64,000 nucleotides of DNA from Anoxybacterium sp963668245 (GCA_963668245.2 OY764195.2:1488001-1552000), one strand, 5' to 3'. Shown: positions 1 through 9,465, counted from the stretch's first letter. Translations and numbers: made by a program. Notes: generated from the letters alone by a model not told the origin.

Positions 1-1017
1 CCAGATCGAGTCGGGAAGTATTTTAGAAAATATACAAAGAATTTTGTTTTTGACGAATTTAGCGATGCATTTATAAACAGAACTGGTATGACTTTTATGA
101 AAGGTGTGCCGATTCCTCTTAGAAAGCAGGATCTAGAAGGTTTTAAAGGTGGAGATGGTATCAAAATGCCATTGCTCTCAGAAAATATTGCTTGGATTAT
201 GGGCATCGACCCTAAATTTCAATATATGGAGAATTACCTCCGCTTTATGGAGACTTTTTCCAAGGTGAAAATTGTAAATGGACTGGTAAAAGAGGGTAGA
301 GACTTTGCAGAGGAGCAGGACTATGATAATGCGGCGATTCACTTTAGAGCAGCACTCTGTATCTTGCCAGATAATATTCATGCGATGTATAGTTACGCTA
401 GAGTATGTAGAGAATTATATAGTGCAAGCAATAACGAAGAATATATTGGAAGGTTTAAAGCAGAATCCATTGAGTTCTTTGAACTTTTGACCGTACTTCA
501 TCCTAGATATAGTGAGGCGTATTATTATCTGGGATTTGCTTATGTCAATATGGGACTTTATACAAAAGCACACTTGGCTTGGAAAGAGTTTTTAAACAAA
601 TCTCATCATCCAAAAGATAAAAAAGAAATCAGAGAACGACTCAAACAACTGGCTGAACCACTCAAAATTGAAGAGGGATATAATGCTGTCTTATCTGGTC
701 GTTATGAGTTAGGAATCAATTTACTGGAACCATTCTTAAAATCTAGATATAAGGATTGGTGGCCGTTATCCTACTATATTGGAGTGGCCTATGCAAGAAC
801 AGGAAATAATCCTGATGCAATGGCAAGCTTTAAACGTGTGCTTGGAATCAATCCATCTCACGTAGAAACCATGGATGAGCTAGTGGAAATCTATGGGGAG
901 AGTAACGATAAAGAAAACGAAGCGAAATATAGAAAAAAAGCAGAGTTAATTCGCTCTGGTGGACATAAAGAGAAAAAGGGAGGAAATGAAGTTGAAACAA
1001 CTGATGACAGGCAATGA
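1..1017 (+). CDS. TPR-repeat protein, 5' end outside window
   Basis: The frame is open from base 1, so the true start lies upstream; the first internal ATG at 88 is not the likely start. About 339 codons are visible. The middle and C-terminal parts read as tetratricopeptide repeats, for example the AAIHFRAAL, AYYYLGFAYVNMGLYTKA and AMASFKRVLGINPSHVE stretches, a fold that usually mediates protein-protein contacts. The tail is highly charged (EKKGGNEVETTDDRQ). No membrane segment is visible. The last 26 bases overlap the start of iorA, so the two genes are probably co-transcribed and translationally coupled. The N-terminal 70 residues match no family I recognise, and the function is unknown. 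Confidence 0.8.
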   Translation, partial: PDRVGKYFRKYTKNFVFDEFSDAFINRTGMTFMKGVPIPLRKQDLEGFKGGDGIKMPLLSENIAWIMGIDPKFQYMENYLRFMETFSKVKIVNGLVKEGRDFAEEQDYDNAAIHFRAALCILPDNIHAMYSYARVCRELYSASNNEEYIGRFKAESIEFFELLTVLHPRYSEAYYYLGFAYVNMGLYTKAHLAWKEFLNKSHHPKDKKEIRERLKQLAEPLKIEEGYNAVLSGRYELGINLLEPFLKSRYKDWWPLSYYIGVAYARTGNNPDAMASFKRVLGINPSHVETMDELVEIYGESNDKENEAKYRKKAELIRSGGHKEKKGGNEVETTDDRQ

Positions 1018-2761
1018 AGCCGTGGCGCGAGGAGCGTATGAGGCTGGACTGACCTTTGCGTCAGCTTATCCAGGAACCCCGAGCACTGAAATTCTAGAAA
1101 ATGTCGTGCAATATAAAAAAGATATTTATTCTGAATGGGCACCTAATGAAAAAGTAGCTTTAGAAGCAGCAATTGGAGCTTCAATTGCCGGTGCTAGGTC
1201 TATGGCGGCGATGAAGCACGTTGGTGTTAATGTTGCTGCGGACCCATTATTTACCTTTGCATATACAGGTGTAACAGGTGGTTGCGTTTTAATTTCTGCT
1301 GATGATCCAGGAATGCATAGTTCCCAAAATGAACAGGACAATAGAAATTATGCAACAGCAGCACGAGTTTTAATGTTGGAACCTTCCAATAGCCAAGAAG
1401 CAAAAGACTATATGAAATTGGGGTTAGAACTGAGCGAAAAGTTTGACACTCCAGTATTGCTTCGTATGACCACACGTATTTGCCACAGCAAAAGCTTAGT
1501 GACAATGGGAAGTAGAGTGGAAAAACCGATTATTCCATATGAAAAAAATATCAAAAAATTTGTAGCAACACCCGCAAATGGCAAGGTTCTTCGAGAAAAA
1601 TTGGTGGATCGACTCGCCGCAATGGAACACTATGCAAATACTGCTGATATCAACAAAACAGAATATAATGATACGAAAATTGGTGTAATCAGCTCTGGTG
1701 TTGCATATCAATATGCAAGAGAAGTGTTTGGCGATGATGCATCTTACTTAAAACTAGGGATGACTTTCCCAATGCCTATGGCGCTGGTCGCAGAATTTGC
1801 TGCTAAGGTGGACAAGCTTTATGTCATTGAAGAAATGGATCCGTACATGGAAAATCACCTTAAAATGGCTGGAATTCCTTGTATCGGCAAAGAAATTATA
1901 CCAGAGATGGATGAGCTTAATACTGATATCGTTAGACAGGCAGTTTTTGGTATATCTACTGACACCCTATCATCTGAAAAAAAAGCAATTGTAAGACCTC
2001 CATCCCTTTGTGCAGGATGTCCTCATAGAGGTTTCTTCTACGCACTAAAAAAGAAAAAAAATATTATCATTACTGGAGATATTGGTTGTTATACTCTTGG
2101 TTCAGCGGCTCCGCTTTCGGCAATGGATACATGCTTCTGTATGGGAGGAAGTATCAGCGCAGGTCACGGTGCTGCAATGGCACTGAAGCAAAATAAATCT
2201 GATATGAAGGTTGTTTCAGTTATTGGAGATTCAACGTTTTTCCATACAGGAATCAATAGTTTAATGGATGTAGCCTATAACAAAGGAAACAGCGTATCCG
2301 TTATTCTGGACAATCGAATTACAGGAATGACAGGACATCAAGAAAATCCAGGAACGGGATTTACACTGATGGGTGAAGCAACTGGAGAAGTAGATATTCC
2401 TCTTCTTTGTAAAGCCATTGGGATCAAGGGCGAAAATATTTATATTGTAAATCCATTGCTGTTGGATGAAATGGAAGCTGCATTAGACGATGCAATCGCA
2501 AAAGAAGAGCCAACCGTAATCATTGCAAAATGGCCTTGTATCCTAAAGAAATTTAGTGAACAAGACAAAGAAGAATTTGATCTCACTCCGAAAAAATGTG
2601 TGATTGACCAAGATAAATGTAAGAAGTGCAAAGCCTGTGTCAAAACTGGATGCCCTGCTATCACTTCTGGCGAACAAATCACAATTAGTAAGGACACTTG
2701 CACAGGCTGCGGTATTTGCAGGCAGGTATGCCCATTTGATGCAATCTCGGAGGTGAAGTAG
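992..2761 (+). CDS. iorA: indolepyruvate ferredoxin oxidoreductase alpha subunit
   Basis: Oxidises aryl pyruvates such as indolepyruvate to aryl-acetyl-CoA with ferredoxin as acceptor, in amino acid fermentation. About 589 aa, the usual family size. The N-terminal pyrimidine-binding domain (GNEAVARGAYEAG) is followed by a TPP-binding domain with GDIGCYTLG and IGDSTFFHTG, then a C-terminal ferredoxin domain with two 4Fe-4S cysteine sets (CKKCKACVKTGC and CTGCGICRQVC). I chose the TTG at 992 because it gives the family N-terminus MKQLMTGNEA and sits 8 bases after GGAGG. GTG 959 and ATG 986 are alternatives, but both are poorly spaced. It overlaps the TPR gene by 26 bases and abuts iorB directly. 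Confidence 0.95.
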   Translation: MKQLMTGNEAVARGAYEAGLTFASAYPGTPSTEILENVVQYKKDIYSEWAPNEKVALEAAIGASIAGARSMAAMKHVGVNVAADPLFTFAYTGVTGGCVLISADDPGMHSSQNEQDNRNYATAARVLMLEPSNSQEAKDYMKLGLELSEKFDTPVLLRMTTRICHSKSLVTMGSRVEKPIIPYEKNIKKFVATPANGKVLREKLVDRLAAMEHYANTADINKTEYNDTKIGVISSGVAYQYAREVFGDDASYLKLGMTFPMPMALVAEFAAKVDKLYVIEEMDPYMENHLKMAGIPCIGKEIIPEMDELNTDIVRQAVFGISTDTLSSEKKAIVRPPSLCAGCPHRGFFYALKKKKNIIITGDIGCYTLGSAAPLSAMDTCFCMGGSISAGHGAAMALKQNKSDMKVVSVIGDSTFFHTGINSLMDVAYNKGNSVSVILDNRITGMTGHQENPGTGFTLMGEATGEVDIPLLCKAIGIKGENIYIVNPLLLDEMEAALDDAIAKEEPTVIIAKWPCILKKFSEQDKEEFDLTPKKCVIDQDKCKKCKACVKTGCPAITSGEQITISKDTCTGCGICRQVCPFDAISEVK

Positions 2762-3337
2762 ATGAGTGATGTAAAGAATATCCTCCTTGTAGGAGTAGGT
2801 GGTCAAGGTACAATTCTGGCGAGTAAAATTCTTTCCGAAGGATTGATGCAAGCTGGTTATGATGTAAAGATGTCAGAGATTCACGGTATGTCCCAGAGAG
2901 GCGGAAATGTAAGCACACAGATTCGTTTTGGTGAATGTGTATATTCTCCTATCGTAGGTAAGGGAGAAGCCGATGTCATCGTTGCATTTGAAAAAATGGA
3001 GGCATTGCGTTGGATTGAATACTTAAAGCAGGACGGGAAGATGGTAATCAACGATTTTGAAATCCCGTCTGTACCGATCCAGCAAGGTATGGCAAAATAT
3101 CCAGACGGTATCCTAGAGGATTTGACCAACAAGGCCTCTGTTTCCGTTTTTAAGGCAGGAGAAATCGCAGAAGCACTAGGTAACTCAAAGACGATGAATA
3201 TCGTGCTTCTAGGTGCGCTGACAAAGGCAATGGATTTTCCAGGAATCGATTGGGAAGATGTGATAAAAAATAATGTAAAAAAGGGATTTGAAGAAATAAA
3301 TATCAAAGCATTTCGTGCGGGTGCTGCTCAAGTTTAA
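2762..3337 (+). CDS. iorB: indolepyruvate ferredoxin oxidoreductase beta subunit
   Basis: 191 aa, the gamma-type catalytic partner domain of the 2-oxoacid oxidoreductase superfamily. The start reads NILLVGVGGQGTILASKIL, with the glycine-rich VGGQG signature, followed by the conserved HGMSQRGG loop. It begins immediately after the iorA stop codon, with the ribosome site (tcggaggtgaag) inside the end of iorA. It should form the heterodimer with IorA in the cytoplasm. No anomalies are seen; it is the last gene before the tRNA operon. Confidence 0.95.
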   Translation: MSDVKNILLVGVGGQGTILASKILSEGLMQAGYDVKMSEIHGMSQRGGNVSTQIRFGECVYSPIVGKGEADVIVAFEKMEALRWIEYLKQDGKMVINDFEIPSVPIQQGMAKYPDGILEDLTNKASVSVFKAGEIAEALGNSKTMNIVLLGALTKAMDFPGIDWEDVIKNNVKKGFEEINIKAFRAGAAQV

Positions 3338-3439
3338 TCTTGAGCAGTGGCATAAAATCCTAAAAATCAACGATTCTGGCTATTATTGGGGGATGAAAAA
3401 ACCTTCAAAAATAAAACATATAAAAAGTTAAAATAGTTG

Positions 3440-3469
3440 TTGACACAATAGCCTAATCTGTATTATAAT
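3440..3469 (+). promoter_or_regulatory. sigma-70 promoter of tRNA operon
   Basis: TTGACA at 3440-3445 and TATAAT at 3464-3469 are both perfect consensus hexamers, separated by 18 bp. They lie about 31 bases upstream of tRNA-Asn. Confidence 0.85.
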
Positions 3470-3500
3470 AAATCTTGTCGTCAGCGATGACGATTGGTAT

Positions 3501-3575
<75 letters not shown>

Positions 3576-3580
3576 AATGT

Positions 3581-3669
3581 GCCGGAGTGGCGGAATTGGC
3601 AGACGCACAGGACTTAAAATCCTGCGATCTTTACCGATCGTACCGGTTCGACCCCGGTCTCCGGCACCA
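3581..3669 (+). tRNA. tRNA-Leu (TAA)
   Basis: Class II tRNA with a long variable arm. Acceptor arms GCCGGAG and CTCCGGC pair, the anticodon TAA lies in the loop of the GGACTTAAAATCC stem-loop, and CCA is encoded. Confidence 0.97.
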
Positions 3670-3691
3670 AGACAATTTCATAACATGACAT

Positions 3692-3767
<76 letters not shown>

Positions 3768-3776
3768 AGTAAATTC

Positions 3777-3810
3777 AAGGCTTTTGGAGATTTCTGAAAG
3801 CCTTTTTTTA
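3777..3810 (+). terminator. terminator just inside left end of element
   Basis: Stem AAGGCTTT (3777-3784) pairs with AAAGCCTT (3797-3804), followed by a T run. It ends tRNA transcription inside the element and replaces the chromosomal terminator that is now displaced to 17512. Confidence 0.85.
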
Positions 3811-4271
3811 TGTCTGAAAAATAATGTTTTACGCATATTTTACGAACAAGGTGATAAATAATAAGATAGCTAGGTGGATTTAATTTTTGTTTAAAATTAA
3901 TATTGAGCAAAAATATAAATATAGGCTATTGTTTTTAGCATTTTTAATGTTATAATAAAGATAGTTAATTTTGTTGCTTGAAAAAGCGATTAGTAGATTG
4001 TTTCATGCACTGTGCATGTTAGTTAATTTATAAAAATACGTAGAGCATTACTATGCCTTTTTAAAGGTGTTGTGGTGTTTTTTTATTATACGAAATGTAT
4101 AAGTAATTTTTCAAGAGAAATTTCTGATTTAAGTAGAGGTCTGCGCTAAAGTTGGAAATAATATAGCTGTATTCCACAGTGTTTAGAGAGCATTTTATAA
4201 TGCTCTTTTTTTGTTCTAGAAAATTCAATAAAGTTAAATCAATTAGGCAGACTAATCAGAAAGGTAAAAAT
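3811..4271. other. left-end non-coding region with arm sites and attenuator
   Basis: About 460 AT-rich bases with no convincing gene. It holds two tandem 11-bp repeats, TTTTACGCATA (3827-3837) and TTTTACGAACA (3838-3848), which are matched near the right end at 17324-17342. There is also a palindrome CATGCAC-t-GTGCATG at 4004-4018. A clean terminator hairpin AGAGCATT/AATGCTCT with a T run (4187-4212) lies 60 bases before the excisionase-like gene and may attenuate readthrough into the mobilization operon. Confidence 0.55.
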
Positions 4272-4466
4272 ATGAAAACAACGGAAATCCCTATTATGCT
4301 CTCTATAAAAAATGCTTCTAAACTTTCGGGCATGTCAGAATTCAGCATGAGACAACTATGCACAACTAAAAAAATTCAATTTGTAAAATCGGGAAATAAG
4401 TATTTAATAAACTCACAAAAACTTTCAGAGTACTTAAACGGAGGCACAGAAAATGAAGGAAAATAA
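4272..4466 (+). CDS. excisionase-like helix-turn-helix protein
   Basis: 64 aa from ATG 4272, which has AAAGG seven to eight bases upstream. The body reads as a MerR/excisionase-type winged helix: LSIKNASKLSGMSEFSMRQL, then a wing FVKSGNKYLINSQKLSEYL. Proteins of this type bind DNA at att sites and direct integrase towards excision, or act as small regulators. It is the first gene of the mobilization operon and overlaps the next gene by 14 bases. The specific role here is inferred from family and position. Confidence 0.75.
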   Translation: MKTTEIPIMLSIKNASKLSGMSEFSMRQLCTTKKIQFVKSGNKYLINSQKLSEYLNGGTENEGK

Positions 4467-4860
4467 AAAAGAAAGTTTTATACTGTATCATTCTATATTT
4501 GATCAATGTGATGAGTTTAGCAATGCTGAATTTGGCGAGCTTGTAAGGGCTATATTTGATTACGATGCGCATGAAGTTATATATTCTGGAAAAAACCCAA
4601 TAATAAGAATTGTTTTTAAAGGATATATGCCATTGATCGATTCAAATAAAAGAAAATATGCTGAGCGGTGCGAAAAGAATAAATATAATGCATTACAAGG
4701 TTGGGAAAAAAGAAAAATGCATCCGCATGCGAAAAATGCTGATAATCACAATGAAGCAGATGCAGCAGAATATGCTGCTGCGTCTGCTTTAAATGATTCT
4801 CAATCAAAATGTGCTATGCCGGAAGAAGTTCGAAAAAGAATAAAAGAAATATTAAAGTAA
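4453..4860 (+). CDS. DUF6291-like mobile-element protein
   Basis: 135 aa. The N-terminal 75 residues (FILYHSIFDQCDEFSNAEFG ... GYMPLIDSNKRKYAERC) resemble the DUF6291 family found in phages and integrative elements near replication or regulatory genes. The C-terminal 55 residues are low-complexity and alanine/asparagine-rich, with a final charged helix. It overlaps the excisionase-like gene (start ATG 4453), and the VirD4-like gene follows. The function of the family is not established. Confidence 0.65.
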   Translation: MKENKKESFILYHSIFDQCDEFSNAEFGELVRAIFDYDAHEVIYSGKNPIIRIVFKGYMPLIDSNKRKYAERCEKNKYNALQGWEKRKMHPHAKNADNHNEADAAEYAAASALNDSQSKCAMPEEVRKRIKEILK

Positions 4861-4872
4861 TTGGAGGTAAAA

Positions 4873-6252
4873 ATGGAATTTAAATATAATTTTAAAAACT
4901 CAATTATTGATTTATTAACGCCTAGAATTAGAAAAATTGAAAAAAATGCGACTAACCCAATTCCACCAAATAAGTATTTAAGAATAAAACCAGAAGGAAT
5001 GACGGTTGGACTATGTAGTAAAAATCGAAAGTATATTTGCATAGATGATAGGCAGGATTTGATGTGCTTAGTTACCGGTGGAACAGGATCTGGAAAAAGT
5101 TCATCAATATTGATTCCAATGCTAATAACAAATTCAAAATCAGCGAATGGGACACCAGCATTTGTTGTTGATATTAAGCAAGAGTTATATGATGTGGTAG
5201 GCTCGAAGCAAAATAATGTAAAAGTGCTAAATATTGAAAATAAAAGTAGCTATGGTTTTAACCCATACTGGAATATAACAAAAGCTAATTATAAACTTTG
5301 CATTCCAATTTTGGTTAATATTTTAATTCCTGATGCAAAAGGTAAAGAAGAATTTTGGAATCAATCAGCCAAGAACCTTTTAAATGGACTTTTAATTGGT
5401 TTGTATGAAAAGGGTTACGGATTTATAGAATCGATTGACATTATACTTTCAAAACCAACGAAAAAACTGGTTGAAGAATTAATTGATGAAAATGAAGGAT
5501 TAAAAGTATATTTGGGAAAAATTGAATCACTAAATAGTGATACTTTGACAAGCATTGAAGCAACTCTTTCTTGTAGAATTCTAATTTTTTCTACCGATGA
5601 AAATGTTAGGAATTGCCTGAGTAAACCAAAATTGCAATGCATAAACCCTATAGATTTAGTAAATGGAATTAGCTTATACATACAAATTCCTGAGTATCAA
5701 TTAGAATCATTAAAATATTTTATCCAGATGTTGATTGGGAATTTCATAAAGACTTTTGAATCGCTACCTTTAACAAATGTACCAAGAGCAACAATGTTTT
5801 TGGATGAACTATTTCGACTGGGATACCTTGAGTCGCTTATGAATGCCACGGCAACGTTAAGGGGAAGAGGATTAAGAATTGTAGCAGTCACACAAAGTTT
5901 TAGCCAGTTACAGCAAGTTTATGGCGAACACGCTAGCGCTTCTATGGCCGATAATTTTAACTACAAGATTCTTTTGTCTGCAAATAATCCTTCTACTCAA
6001 GAGTTTTATTCAAAGCTTATTGGACATTATAAAAAACAAAAAAAGACAAATTCATATAAGGAGAATATTTTCTCAATTGATATAGGAAGCAGTGTTACTT
6101 GTAGCGAGGAGGAGAAGCGCATTGTTCCTCCGGAAGCGCTGGCCTATCTAGGCAATGACGCAATATTCATTTTTCCTGAAGGATGGTGTCGTTTCAGGAA
6201 AACACCTTGGTACAATACGCCAGCGCTATTTCAGCTACTTGGTACAGAATAG
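4873..6252 (+). CDS. VirD4/TraG-family type IV coupling protein
   Basis: 459 aa from ATG 4873, five bases after GGAGGT. Coupling ATPases bring the relaxase-DNA complex to a mating pore. Walker A GGTGSGKS is at about residues 69-76, Walker B-like TMFLDELFRLG at about 300, and the family motif GRGLRIVAVTQSFSQL follows. The protein is shorter than conjugative VirD4 (about 600 aa), and I see no strongly hydrophobic N-terminal membrane helices, so it may be a soluble coupling protein. No other type IV secretion gene is in the element. It lies in one strand-wise series with the Mob genes. Confidence 0.88.
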   Translation: MEFKYNFKNSIIDLLTPRIRKIEKNATNPIPPNKYLRIKPEGMTVGLCSKNRKYICIDDRQDLMCLVTGGTGSGKSSSILIPMLITNSKSANGTPAFVVDIKQELYDVVGSKQNNVKVLNIENKSSYGFNPYWNITKANYKLCIPILVNILIPDAKGKEEFWNQSAKNLLNGLLIGLYEKGYGFIESIDIILSKPTKKLVEELIDENEGLKVYLGKIESLNSDTLTSIEATLSCRILIFSTDENVRNCLSKPKLQCINPIDLVNGISLYIQIPEYQLESLKYFIQMLIGNFIKTFESLPLTNVPRATMFLDELFRLGYLESLMNATATLRGRGLRIVAVTQSFSQLQQVYGEHASASMADNFNYKILLSANNPSTQEFYSKLIGHYKKQKKTNSYKENIFSIDIGSSVTCSEEEKRIVPPEALAYLGNDAIFIFPEGWCRFRKTPWYNTPALFQLLGTE

Positions 6253-6368
6253 TTTCAAGAGGTATTTATTGTAGCTGAAATAAACGGCAAGGACCGCATA
6301 ATGGCTAGCCATTATGTATGCCTTGCCAGGGGATACCCCTAGAACCCCTGCTGAAAGGAGTTGATTAT

Positions 6369-6704
6369 TTGATTATAAGGAACCGTTCGAAGCAATTATT
6401 AATAAGGCTAACACCTGAGGAATTTGCGTATTTCCAGATTTGTTATAGGAACAGCAAATTCGGGTCGCAGTCTGATTATTTATTGAAGCTTATTCAAACC
6501 ACAGACAATGATTTAATAAGAACAGAAAATGTTATAAGAGAGACTTTGCTTGAATTACGAAAGGAGGGAACTAATCTTAACCAAATTGCGAGAGTTATGA
6601 ACCAGTCTGGATTAGTATCTAATGAGATTGAAGATGTTCTTAGCAATTTAGATCTTGCCTATCAAAATCTAATGAGACTGGAGTTGAGAAAATATGCTAT
6701 TTAA
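6369..6704 (+). CDS. MobC-like relaxosome accessory protein
   Basis: 111 aa from TTG 6369, eight bases after AAAGGAG. The sequence runs from a ribbon-helix-helix-like start (KQLLIRLTPEEFAYFQICYR) to the MobC hallmark LRKEGTNLNQIARVMNQSG. MobC proteins bind oriT and help the relaxase nick. It overlaps the relaxase start by 11 bases, the usual mobC-mobA arrangement. Confidence 0.85.
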   Translation: MIIRNRSKQLLIRLTPEEFAYFQICYRNSKFGSQSDYLLKLIQTTDNDLIRTENVIRETLLELRKEGTNLNQIARVMNQSGLVSNEIEDVLSNLDLAYQNLMRLELRKYAI

Positions 6705-7470
6705 AGGAAAAAGCTCAAAATCAAATCCCAGAAGGATTTTGAAGTATATAACTAACCCAAAGAAAGTATCAATAGTATCCAGCGAAAACCTGAGTGATAA
6801 ACGGGATTACGCTAAACAATTTGAAGAGACCGCCAAACTGTGGAATAAAAACAGAAGTACAAACAGGAGATACTATCATTTCATCTTATCAGCTCCTAAA
6901 GGAGTATCCTGCGCTGAAGAAGTGCATAGAATGGCAATAAAAATGGTAGAAGAAATAGCCCAAGGTCATGAAGTTGTTGTTGCATCGCACGTTGATACTG
7001 AACATATCCATTCACATATTGTAGTAAATGCTACCAGTCTGAATAATGGTAGACAGCTTAGATATACCATGAATGATTATAGACGATATAAAGATTTGGC
7101 GAATGAGCTAGGAAGAGAATTAAATTTAAAGGAGGTAGATTGGCGTAAAAAGAAAGAATGCAGAAAAAAAATATCTGATTCTGAGAAACATATGAAAAAA
7201 CGAATTGGTGATAATTCATTTGCTCGTGATAATAAAAAAGAGTATATAAGAAAAGCAATTGATGATGCCAGATATAAATGCAAAAGTAAGGAGGATTTTA
7301 TATTTTTACTAAGAGAGAAAGGCATAACTTGTCCTCGTGATACTTCTAAAACAATATCTTATAAATATGATGGGTTGACGGTTAGGGGAAGCAAGCTTGG
7401 TGAAAGATATACTGTGGAAGAAATAAATAAAAAATTAAACGAAAATATTAATAAAATGCATATGAGATAA
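6694..7470 (+). CDS. MOB_P-type relaxase
   Basis: 258 aa with a relaxase/mobilization nuclease domain. The metal-binding histidine motif HVDTEHIHSHIVVN starts at residue 99 (H99, H106 and H108 in the HxDxxHxHxHxVxN pattern). The N-terminal LKYITNPKK region should carry the catalytic tyrosine; Y18 is a candidate. The protein nicks oriT and attaches to the 5' end for transfer. It is short for the family, lacking any C-terminal helicase or primase part, as is common in mobilizable elements. It is followed 13 bases later by a hypothetical gene. Confidence 0.88.
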   Translation: MLFKGKSSKSNPRRILKYITNPKKVSIVSSENLSDKRDYAKQFEETAKLWNKNRSTNRRYYHFILSAPKGVSCAEEVHRMAIKMVEEIAQGHEVVVASHVDTEHIHSHIVVNATSLNNGRQLRYTMNDYRRYKDLANELGRELNLKEVDWRKKKECRKKISDSEKHMKKRIGDNSFARDNKKEYIRKAIDDARYKCKSKEDFIFLLREKGITCPRDTSKTISYKYDGLTVRGSKLGERYTVEEINKKLNENINKMHMR

Positions 7471-7483
7471 TGGAGGTATAAAA

Positions 7484-7972
7484 ATGAAACACTTTTTTAT
7501 AAAAACAATGCAAGATGTAAAAGAAAATATTGAAGCAGAGAAATTTAATTTTTATGACATTATTGAGCTACTGAATCTTTATAATTTTAGAATTGACCAG
7601 GAACATAAAAAATATAAAGAACTCGGAAAGGAAGTTTTGAGCTTATTACTAGATATTGTTATTGAGGAAATTAATGATTATCAATTCAATGAATTCAAAA
7701 ATAAATATTGGGGTTATTGCTATTCTAACTGCTCAGATGAAAATGAGTTTAAAGAAGTTAAGAAGGAATTCGAAGATGAAAGCTATAATATTTATACAAT
7801 TAGAATGTATAAATATATATTAAATAATAACATGGACAAGTTTATCAATAATTATTGTGCATTCAGAATATTTGAAGCATTGGTAAGTTTTTATCGTTTT
7901 AATGTAGAAACTTTGAGTCCTTATAGAACTGAACTATTACAAAAATTGAATTCTTGCCTTGAAACGGCATAG
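7484..7972 (+). CDS. hypothetical protein in mobilization operon
   Basis: 162 aa, starting at ATG 7484 with TGGAGGT nine bases upstream. The sequence is rich in Lys, Glu, Asn, Tyr and aromatic residues, looks entirely helical, and has no signal peptide or membrane segment. I recognise no family. It sits 13 bases after the relaxase on the same strand, so it is likely a last gene of the mobilization operon. Confidence 0.6.
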   Translation: MKHFFIKTMQDVKENIEAEKFNFYDIIELLNLYNFRIDQEHKKYKELGKEVLSLLLDIVIEEINDYQFNEFKNKYWGYCYSNCSDENEFKEVKKEFEDESYNIYTIRMYKYILNNNMDKFINNYCAFRIFEALVSFYRFNVETLSPYRTELLQKLNSCLETA

Positions 7973-8015
7973 CTGCTACCTTTGCTTACTCTTTGAGAGT
8001 TGATTTTAACCACAA

Positions 8016-8128
8016 GCCAGCCCAAAATGTCAAGGGTGAGGCAAATTATATAAATTCTACTTCGAACAATTTATATAATTCAAGCCCTTGACATAATCTG
8101 TCTTGTGCGCTGCACTTCGTTTGCTGGC
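8016..8128. repeat. nested inverted repeats (candidate oriT or recombination site)
   Basis: Three nested arms share one centre. The outer arm is GCCAGC (8016-8021) with GCTGGC (8123-8128). The middle arm is ATGTCAAGGG (8027-8036) with CCCTTGACAT (8085-8094), a perfect match. The inner arm is AATTATATAAATT (8044-8056) with AATTTATATAATT (8068-8080), also perfect, around an 11-base loop. The structure fills the only large gap between the mobilization genes and the integrase. There is no T run, so it is not a simple terminator. Confidence 0.75.
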
Positions 8129-8194
8129 CACTAACAAAGATGTAAGCTCTTCTGCTTACTGATAGTAACATTTAGAATTTTAGGAGGTTTTAAA

Positions 8195-9373
8195 ATGGCA
8201 AATATAAGAAAAATTGAAGGCAAAGATGGTAAGAGTACATATCAGATTACTGTATCAAATGGCAGAGACATAAATGGAAAGCAGATTAGATATTACAAGA
8301 CTTATAAACCGAGTGATAAAATGACCCAAAGGCAGATTGAAAAAGAATTAAACCGTATATCAATTGAATTTGAAAGAGAAATAGAATTAGGTATTGCCCT
8401 CGATAACAGGCAAACATTTGCAAAATATGCGGAGTATGTAATGGCATTGAAAGAAAGAACTGGTGTAAAACATTTAACTTTAAATAGATATAAAAGTCTT
8501 TTAGCAGCAATTATGCCTTCAATTGGACATATTAAAATAGCAGATCTAAGACCACAACATTTAAACAATTTATATGAATTACTTTCTAAAGATGGACAAA
8601 ACAAAATAACTGGGGGTAAATTATCAAATAAAACAATTGTGGAACATCATAGGTTAATTTCAACGATTCTTTCTCAGGCAGAAAAGGAAATGCTTGTTAG
8701 TTACAATGTTGCTCGAAAAGCAACTCCTCCAAAAGTTGAGAAAAAAGAACCAAATTATTTTCAAATAGATGATGTTGCGAAAATATGTGATTGCTTGAAA
8801 AATGAGCCTATAAAATTTAAAACTGCTACCTATCTGCTTCTAGTCACTGGATGCAGGAGGGGCGAAATTATGGGGCTAAAATGGACAAAAGTTGATTTTG
8901 AGAAGAACCAGATTAAGATTGACAGTAATCTTCTCTATACGTCTGAAAAAGGTATATTTTTAGATACTACAAAAACAGCAACATCAAATCGAATTGTGAA
9001 ATTGCCATATGAAACAATGCAATTACTCAAAGAATATAAAGTATGGTATTTAGAACAGAGATTATTTGCTGGAAGTGATTGGGCAAAGTCAGACTTCCTT
9101 TTCACGCAAGAGGATGGCACGCCAATGCACCCAGACACTTTAACTGGTTGGCTAGATAAATTTGCAAAAAGGCATGGGCTGGCACATATTAATCCACATG
9201 CGTTCAGACATACAATGGCTAGCATTCTTTATTACAAAGGTGTTGATAGCATAACGATTTCTAAGAGACTTGGACATGCGAAAGTGTCAACAACTACAGA
9301 CATATATAGTCATATTATGAAACAAGCTGATGAAGAAGCGGCTAATTGTATTTCTGAACTTATATTTAAATAA
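8195..9373 (+). CDS. int: tyrosine site-specific integrase
   Basis: 392 aa, ATG 8195 behind TAGGAGG. An N-terminal arm-binding region and a SAM-like core-binding domain (about 70-180) precede the catalytic domain. Active-site residues are visible: R221 in TGCRRGEIMGL, H335-x-x-R338 in HAFRHTMAS, H at GHAKVSTTT, and nucleophile Y371 in DIYSHIM. It resembles Tn916-type integrases and should catalyse insertion into the 3' end of tRNA-fMet. Its central position in the element is odd. Confidence 0.95.
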   Translation: MANIRKIEGKDGKSTYQITVSNGRDINGKQIRYYKTYKPSDKMTQRQIEKELNRISIEFEREIELGIALDNRQTFAKYAEYVMALKERTGVKHLTLNRYKSLLAAIMPSIGHIKIADLRPQHLNNLYELLSKDGQNKITGGKLSNKTIVEHHRLISTILSQAEKEMLVSYNVARKATPPKVEKKEPNYFQIDDVAKICDCLKNEPIKFKTATYLLLVTGCRRGEIMGLKWTKVDFEKNQIKIDSNLLYTSEKGIFLDTTKTATSNRIVKLPYETMQLLKEYKVWYLEQRLFAGSDWAKSDFLFTQEDGTPMHPDTLTGWLDKFAKRHGLAHINPHAFRHTMASILYYKGVDSITISKRLGHAKVSTTTDIYSHIMKQADEEAANCISELIFK

Positions 9374-9465
9374 GACAAAATGATATTAATGGATAGAATA
9401 TAAAATCCGGAGTTCAGTTTTATGTCATGGAAATTATCATATATTTAAGAATTAATGACATAATA

